Origin: Luidia sarsii
Lineage: Eukaryota > Echinodermata > Asteroidea > Paxillosida > Luidiidae
Direction of reading: 5' to 3'
Assembly (NCBI GenBank): GCA_949987565.1
Contig: OX465110.1
Span: 1,274,233 to 1,338,232, forward strand
DNA: 64,000 nucleotides
The position numbers and the translations under genes are program-made. The notes under the pieces are model-generated. The model was not told the origin of the DNA. It saw nothing but the letters and a program-made list of their open reading frames with translations, and searched no databases. Positions within the stretch are counted from its first letter, which is position 1, and each line of letters opens with the position of its first letter. Below are positions 46,371-64,000 of this stretch, piece after piece.

Positions 46371-49300
46371 AGAAATCCTATTTGATCTATGGTTCATTGG
46401 TTTGGTTCTGCAACCCTGCTCCCAAAAATCACAGCCCGCTCAAAAGCACTCAAGAGTATTTTCGAGTGTAACTTGCTGACACAATTAGTCAATTCACACT
46501 CTCCGTAATTTCAAATATGCGTACATAATACAAGAATATATAAATATTCACAAGTGAAAATGGTACATCTTGTTATCAATCATTAAGTCTCCTCTTCATT
46601 TCAGAGTGAAAAAAAAAATCAACCTTTAGACCAAAAAGCACTTTCTCCCGCAACATCCAAAATCACACATTAACTTCCCTTGTTTTCGTTTTTCAGTGTA
46701 CACAATGCGCCAGCAAATCTCGACAGGAATACCCTAAAATGCGAAATATAAGAAACACCAAAAGCCTACAAAGTTACAAGCTTTTAGCCAGAAAACATCC
46801 AGAGAAATATACAGCAAATAACAAAATATTACATCGTAGATAAAAAAAAAAAAAAAAGTTAAAAATCTACACCTCTTCAAACTGGAAAATCGCAATGACT
46901 CGTCCCATGCCTCAAAACTGTTACCATGGTTACCAGTTTCAGGAAATAACTCATGGGCATGATATCGGAGATACTTCTTCTGTTTTGTACTGATAGACAA
47001 AAGCAAGGGAGTTTCTAAATCAAACCAAAATAAAATGAAACCCCTTTTCCACAGTCTCCAATTTCAATGGCATTTCATTTTCATCGGGAATCGCGAAATT
47101 CTAAAATTATCGACACATTTCTTTTCTTCTTTTGTTTTACAAATACAATTTCACAGACCAGTCTGTGGGAACCCTTCCTCCGGTAAATGTCTTCATTCGT
47201 TGAATATATCGCCCTCATTTATGCAAAGAACCTGAATGATATCCAATTGAGACAAATTGGTATCTTTGCCGACAAACAATGAAATCTCCGCATCTTGTGA
47301 CGATGCCTCTGTATCAAAATGTCTCAGTGTGATTAACTCACTCCTGATCCTCTGCAAAAATTCAGTGACACATTTTGAACTAAACCGAACAAAATAAAAC
47401 TATGAAATCACACACATCTTTAATAGGCGTCGTTTAAAGACTAACATTGTCGTTGGTTTGATAAAGAACTCACACAAAAAAAAAGGAACAAATATTCAAA
47501 TTTTGAAGGTTTAAACTGAAAGGTATAAATATGCATAGTGTTGTCAAGTTTGACGCAAGCGGTAAAATAATCACCAATTTGGGATTATTGGACTAGCGAA
47601 TTTCCTGGAGACTGCATGAGCACGACTTTTGGGTTAGGCTATTCCTTTGGAAGATTCAAGGATCGACCAAATGTTATAAAAAGCAAACAATGCTCTGCTA
47701 CTGTTACTGACACTCTGTTGGTGACCAATTCAAGCTGAGGAGCCAACAAAAATCAATCAATCGATCGATCGACCGACCAACCGACCAACCAACCAATCAG
47801 TCTTAAAAGCACACTGGCATACAATAACAAAAACAATGCCTAACTTCTGTTTATTTGGTTTTTTTACAACCCATCTGAAATCCTGTTTCACAACTGGATT
47901 TTTGTTGCTGTTGTTTTTCTTCTAATATTCAAATTAATAGAAAGGATAACTGCAAGTTGGAAGCATCAACTGAATTGGTCAGAGACTAAGGTACGTAGAT
48001 AGGTGCCGGATAAATATTGCTACAACTCTAGGGGGAAAAATAATGACTTGAATTAATATTTATAAAATGTCAATTTTCCCCCCTTTTTTCACTTTTTTTT
48101 TGGTTTGTTTCTTAACTCTTTCCAACACAGGTTATGCAACTACTGTACTTAGGATTCTGCTTAAATAAAGCATATATATATTTTCTGGCCTGCAATGATT
48201 AATTTTAAGGGTAATATTACATTCATTCTGCTATACTGGTACTTGAATATTTGTCGGTCATTGTGATTCTCAAATTGATCAGAATGGGTAACTAGTTTGT
48301 ATAAGGCCAAACCAAAAAACCCAAAGTGGAAACAATTCATCATATCATTTGTGATACACTGTGCATTTTTTTTTACTAGAGGAATCTGAATAGTTTGATC
48401 ATCTCTCTTTTCAGAAAATCAGAAATTCAGAAATGTTCATTCAGTGAGTAGATCACCCTACCTTACTTTAGATTTGGTTAAACTGATATGGCATCCAAAG
48501 TGGACTTCTTGAAGACAAACAATCCCTATGCTTACTTCTTACAAATATTGTTACATATGGTTGTTACATGGTTCCTTGTCATGCGGGTGTTCCTATGACA
48601 CTGTACACTTGCTTGTTATTTGTATTAGCGGTAGTAATAGTATACTATTAATGAGCTCAAATAAATTATTGCATTCCTGAGGATTTTTTCTTTTCTTCCC
48701 TTTTTTCCTTCAAAACAGTATTTAAGTACAAATATGTGTGCAATTAATATCCTGGTACATGTGGAACAGAACTATAAGCTAAGTGTTCGTCCGAGTTGGG
48801 TTTGGATTAGGTATGGAACCTCATCCTGGGTTCCTGACTTCTCTTGGTAGGTTCTGACTGTTTGTAAGTTCGTGGTACTGACTGGCAGTCATTGGCGGCT
48901 ACCGTTACTGCACTGTGCCTTGGGCTTATGCTTTATGAATGGCTGCGGCTAGTGCTGCTCCTATGGGAAGCTTCATTGCAGGGAGACACCACAGCAACAT
49001 AGCAGTGGCAATTGAAAATAAGTCGTAGCCACTAGCCACTCATTTGCATGCAGCCACAGGCTGTCATTTTTTTGTAAGGAGGACCATTTCAGACACCATT
49101 TCTGAAATCTTACAATGATGACGGCAACTCTTAATCTGCTAATAATTCTGTGGACACAAGGAGGACACTTTTCACAGCTGCTTCGTTCATATCTTAAGTG
49201 TTCCTATCTAAGGTACTGCAAAGAGAGTCAAGCCAGGAGTTGAGACGGTAGCCAGTGGTCTTCGAGAGCTGCCATATCGACACTCCTAGGTTATGGAGCT

Positions 49301-51135
49301 GAGCAAAAGCTACAAGGCTCCAAGGAGTGAGACAATCGCAACTTGATTCTCCAACAAACTTTGCTTGGCCATCCAATCGATCGACTTTTCATCCATCCCA
49401 TTTGGACGATTCTCCGCCTTCGTCAGAAATGCACTGGTTCACATGGCGGGGGACCAGCGTCTGCCACAGAAACCAATGCAAGGCTCTACCTCAGATGCTG
49501 TCAGTGTAACGACAGCCTAACACACAAAAGTATTCCTCTTGACACGAACAAGCTTTGGTTCACATCTCCGAGTCTTCCCAGAAGACGCTTTCAGATAGTT
49601 GAAAACAAAAACACTAACGACTTATTCATTTGTTTTCACTTCTCCATCATTTGGCTCTGTGCAGTTATGTACAACGGAACAATAACATGAAAAAGCCATC
49701 TGATATTAATCCAAGTGATACCATGACTTCTTCAAATACAACGTCAAAGACAAAAATAATAGTAATTACTGATCGTGACATTTTCATGCCAAGTAACTAA
49801 AACGATGGATGTTACACACAGACAAATGAACAGATTTAAAATCAAACAATAACACGGAAATTTTCAAGATGGCTTCAAGCTTTGTAGACTTACATTGCAA
49901 AAAATAAATGACACAGATCAATGTAACTGGCAAGCAGACATCATCTACTAGGCCATGGTGGCTTCAGACTCAACCGAGAGACTGGTGTCAGGGCGGACGT
50001 GTTTGAGCACAGCCCTTGGCGTCCAGACTCTGAAGACGGAACAAGCACGTGCGCAGCCAGCTTGTAGCTTGAAATTCAAGTCCACACATGAAAGCGCGGC
50101 GTACGCACAACACCATGACAACCAACTCCCACTGAAACGCTTGAAACAGACAACTCTAAAAAGTAAATCGTCACAAAGTAAAACCACAATTCTAAAAATA
50201 TATTCTTTGATTTACATATATTTCCCCCACCCCCATCCCCTTCTGATGCAATTTTTTCCCGGCTCCTCAATTAGTTTCGTCTGACCCAGAGTGATTTTAT
50301 GTCGACCCACTGTGCCAGATTACTGCATATTCCCTCTATATACAACATGGTAGCACCGTATTAAAGACATTTATCATCACTGATCTTCCCCCATTTTTTT
50401 TTTTTTTTTTTCCTTTCCGTGATTTTTTTGCATGTTTTTTTTTTCCGTTTCGGAGAGCGCAACAACAAGAAGTTGAATTGTTGCATAGACAGTAATGCAT
50501 AAATACAGATGTCATGTACAGTTGGCTTATTGCACCCAGTTACAAAAATATACAGGCCAATATTTTGGTTGTATCATCGTTTCGTCGAGTGCGGTTAGCA
50601 GTTTGGCCAATGAGATGTCTGTAGGGGTGTACTCAGAAGAAAAGACGGTCAGAATAAAAATGTCTAAGGCCGTGGTGTACGTTCTCTGCAGCAGTTCTGA
50701 TAAAGGGCAACTGAAGAGATACATGGGAACCGTTTTACAATCTCCTTCTGAAGGATTTCGTACAAGGTTTTTAAAAAGGAAGCTTAACTTTTTTGTGTGA
50801 GATTTATTAATATTTTTTTTTTCTTAAGTGTTTTGGTTTTTGTTTCTTTTTTTGGTTTTTGGCTTACTGCTTACCGCCAGGGGTAAGTGTCACCAAAACA
50901 CACGGCACTTGATGCAGGTGGAGAGAAAGGCTCGTCAGTGAGTTGTACCGGCTGGATTGTGGATGAAACCTTTGCGCATCAAGTGCCCGTATCTCAAGGT
51001 CATTTCTGGAATTTTCTACCTTGTGAAAGAAACGTCCTCCTCCTCGTCTGGAAGCGGCACCGAGAATCCAGAACGGGGGCGGGGGCAGGGCGGGGCAGAG
51101 GGGGGAGGGGAAGCCCGCAGTGTGCGCGCGCATCC

Positions 51136-62027
<10,892 letters not shown>

Positions 62028-62089
62028 CTGCCCACAGACACGAGAGAATCAAAGACAATTCAAATCATTATCTTCCCGTTTGAAGAAAA

Positions 62090-62390
62090 AAAATGGCAAC
62101 AAAAACTTTAATTGGACCGGGACTTGAAACCGAGGCCTCTGGTTTTGTACACCAGCGCTCTTACCATATCTGAGCTATCCAGCCCTTAGATGGTGGCCTT
62201 CCCAAATAGTCAACTAGTCTTTGCCAGGGTGGGGGCGCCAGTCAGAAACAATTTAACCTTTACTGCTGTATATCTCCAGGGATCACACCACCATTTTCTT
62301 TCAGATGCTAACAACCAGTTGTTGTAAACCTGGCTACAGTAGCTTGGGAATCACACAATGTGGATGCAGCTTTTTAAAGTTATTGAAACG
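62090..62390 (-). mobile_element. Long-form tRNA-derived SINE in a TENT4 intron
   Basis: Antisense GGACCGGGACTTGAAACCGA (B box), ATCTGAGCTATCCAGCCC (A box side), TTAGATGGTGGCCTTCCCAA and GGTGGGGGCGCCAGTCAGAA. It continues with the extension ATCTCCAGGGATCACACC and AACCTGGCTACAGTAGCTTG, shared with the 31.3-kb copy. Confidence 0.75.
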
Positions 62391-62762
62391 GTCTAAGGAG
62401 AGGAAAATCTGACAGGGAAATTCCAAACATTTGTGAAAATACCAAAGCCCACTGGTCTGTTATTCCAGGAGTCTAGGGATCAAGTCATGGTCACAGGTCC
62501 AGTCAAATCTTCTTTGCTATTTTCTACAAAGTTTTTGAAAAGGCCTTAAACAATGTATTCATTCACAACATGCATCTTTCATAACTTCTGTCCTTTTAAA
62601 TTCTCAATGTGAGAAAGATCCTGCTTACAGTACAAGAAAACCGTTAAAATATTAACCCTCTAAATTCATATAACGGATAGAATTTGTGAGTGTCTACATT
62701 TCGCAATAATTGTTCTACGTGTACAATCATATGAAAACAATTTTTGTTTCAGTAACTCTGAT

Positions 62763-62945
62763 TAACAGCCGCCGATTTCATGAAACTTCAAGAAAGGTTG
62801 CGTAAGTTACGCAACGTTCAAATGTTGCGTAAGTCTTGCGCCACAATGGCTCTTTTGTGCACTATTTAGAAAAGGCAGCAAAATGTTGCGTAAGTTACGC
62901 AACAAAATGTACGCAACATTTGAGGTTTCGTGAAATCGGCTGCTG
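62763..62945. mobile_element. MITE carrying GTTGCGTAAGTTACGCAAC palindromes
   Basis: The termini (AACAGCCGCCGATTTCATGA on the left; its inverse TCGTGAAATCGGCTGCTG on the right) are ~25-bp TIRs. The 19-bp palindrome GTTGCGTAAGTTACGCAAC occurs intact at 62797-62815 and 62885-62903, with extra TTGCGTAAG and TACGCAAC half-copies. The GATTTCAC-type end resembles the 20-kb MITEs, but the core differs. Confidence 0.8.
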
Positions 62946-63054
62946 ATAACCAATATAACGATATTAGGAAAATTCTGATAATTGATGTTGCTGTTTTGAT
63001 GTCTTTTGTAAATGACATTTATCTAACAAACAAACAAAATTAAATTTAAACAAA

Positions 63055-63220
63055 TTTAAAAATTCAAAAATTGGCAAAGAAAACTTTGACTGGACTGGGA
63101 CTTGAACCCGAAACCTCTGGATTAACGTACCAGTTGATACAATTTGCAAATTTTTCTTCGCAAATTTTTTAATTTGTTCAAAAGTTCCCAGTCAGTTTTT
63201 CCTTTGTTTGTTTGACTTCA
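63055..63220. mobile_element. tRNA-SINE inverted pair
   Basis: Antisense body and B box (GGCAAAGAAAACTTTGACTG; GGGACTTGAACCCGAAACCT) are followed by sense tail (TTTGTTCAAAAGTTCCCAGT, CAGTTTTTCCTTTGTTTGTT). The arms fold back, as at 17.3 and 28.6 kb. Confidence 0.75.
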
Positions 63221-63454
63221 CTTGAAAAAAAAAGTACCAGCAACTCATCTTTGCTGTTGAAGTCATTTTAATCTAGCCAACGCGACGACATCAACCCCTT
63301 GCATTTTTAACTTATCGCTGTAATCAGCTAGGATTGCAGTTCATCGTTCTTTCATTCGACACTACTCTGACAGTTTGACATTGTCGGAATGTCAAGTTCT
63401 CAAGGCTGAAAAAATGGTTGACAGATATAACATGATGCTTGCGTGGAGGAGAAT

Positions 63455-63812
63455 GTAATTCAATGAGGGTTTGCCCTGCTCGACGTAATCAGCACTGAGT
63501 GTTCAGCGCTTTGCCCGATGCCTGAGACAAAAAATTCAGGCAGTTCGGAACTTCAGGTGGGATTCAAACACGCGACTCCTGCTTCCTAGTGCAGACATCT
63601 GAACCAATTGACCACCCAGCTGGTCAAGGTCGTGTGGCAGAGTAGTACGTTGCATCACAGATATAACATGATGGTTAAGATGTCTGCACTAGAGAGCAGG
63701 AGTCACGGGTTTGAATCCCACGCGAGCTGCCCGATTTTTTTTCTCAGGCATCGGGCAAAGCACTGAGCACTCAGTGCTTATTACATCGAGCAGGGCAAAC
63801 CCTCAATGAAGC
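63455..63812. mobile_element. Foldback element with two inverted tRNA-Ser-like arms
   Basis: The left arm (about 63455-63620) runs TTCAATGAGGGTTTGCCCTG, CTCGACGTAATCAGCACTGA, GCTTTGCCCGATGCCTGAG, then an antisense tRNA-like segment (B box GTGGGATTCAAACACGCG). The right arm (about 63660-63812) is the inverse, with a sense tRNA-like segment (GCACTAGAGAGCAGGAGTC, GGGTTTGAATCCC). The spacer is about 50 bp. The anticodon-loop-like CTAG(A/G)(A/G)A and missing variable arm match the 46-kb member. The termini alone form the 54-bp palindrome at 24.3 kb. Confidence 0.8.
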
Positions 63813-64000
63813 TGAAATAATTGTACAGAATTCTTGCAGGAAGTAAGGGGTTCTGTAGGGCTCAATCAAGCACAGTCAGTCATACAACAGCTGAACAAAT
63901 TTAGATTTTCGGGCACAAAATGTTGCCGTCTCTGACTCAGTCACCAAGGGGGAAGTCAACTTTTTAAAAATCCACCTTTGAACTCGGTCTTGTCAGAATG

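Larger units (their letters stand above)
43741..51135 (-). other. Probable long 3' UTR of the TENT4 gene
   Basis: Downstream of the TENT4 stop (51136-51138), 7.4 kb of mostly unique, AT-rich sequence with long homopolymer runs continues with no other gene. An AATAAA on the minus strand (43769-43764) could end it. Only one clear mobile insertion (46.03-46.37 kb) interrupts. A poly-C block lies at 45378-45432, and an X-box-like GTTACCATGGTTAC at 46920-46933. Continuity as one exon is inferred. Confidence 0.45.

Overview
The window is 64 kb of metazoan nuclear DNA. It has large spliced genes with GT-AG introns, very abundant foldback and tRNA-derived repeats, and one 200-base assembly gap. The protein matches and the repeat style suggest a marine deuterostome invertebrate; an echinoderm is my best guess, but the sequence alone does not settle it. 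Nothing here is bacterial or viral.

Three conserved genes can be supported. (1) A syntrophin gene on the minus strand shows only its first coding exon (33938-34433: the N-terminal half of the split PH domain plus the PDZ domain). The rest lies beyond a very long first intron, probably to the left of the window. (2) MCAT, mitochondrial malonyl-CoA:ACP acyltransferase, is complete on the plus strand in six coding exons (36279-41159; 503 residues). It lies head-to-head with syntrophin, about 1.85 kb apart. (3) A TENT4-type (PAPD5/PAPD7, Trf4-like) non-canonical poly(A) polymerase on the minus strand is 3'-complete: eight exons between 62027 and 51136 give 630 residues, and the 5' exon or exons lie past the right edge. 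It is followed by a probable 7.4-kb 3' UTR reaching about 43741. MCAT and TENT4 are convergent. A fourth, unrecognised plus-strand gene ends in two exons at 17056-17848.

Layout: 1-33.9 kb is repeat-dominated (probable syntrophin intron 1 and/or intergenic DNA). It holds a 101-bp tandem array with paired CCAAT boxes, 20-bp and 19-bp minisatellites, TGTACA palindromic microsatellite fields, foldback elements, MITEs and a possible 6.3-kb mobile element flanked by inverted arrays of a short motif (13.1-19.4 kb). 33.9-41.2 kb is the syntrophin/MCAT gene pair. 41.2-43.7 kb is a convergent intergenic gap. 43.7-62.0 kb is TENT4 with its 3' UTR. 62.0-64 kb is TENT4 intron full of SINE and foldback copies.

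The three conserved genes do not form an operon-like unit: they act in membrane scaffolding, mitochondrial fatty-acid synthesis and RNA tailing. The most distinctive property of the window is its inverted repeats. More than fifteen long foldbacks are seen, several perfect, belonging to a few recurring families. One family has inverted tRNA-Ser-like arms, and another repeats the motif CCTAGCAGGACCTTTCTC. At the divergent promoter both genes carry an upstream ORF that terminates exactly at the main start codon.
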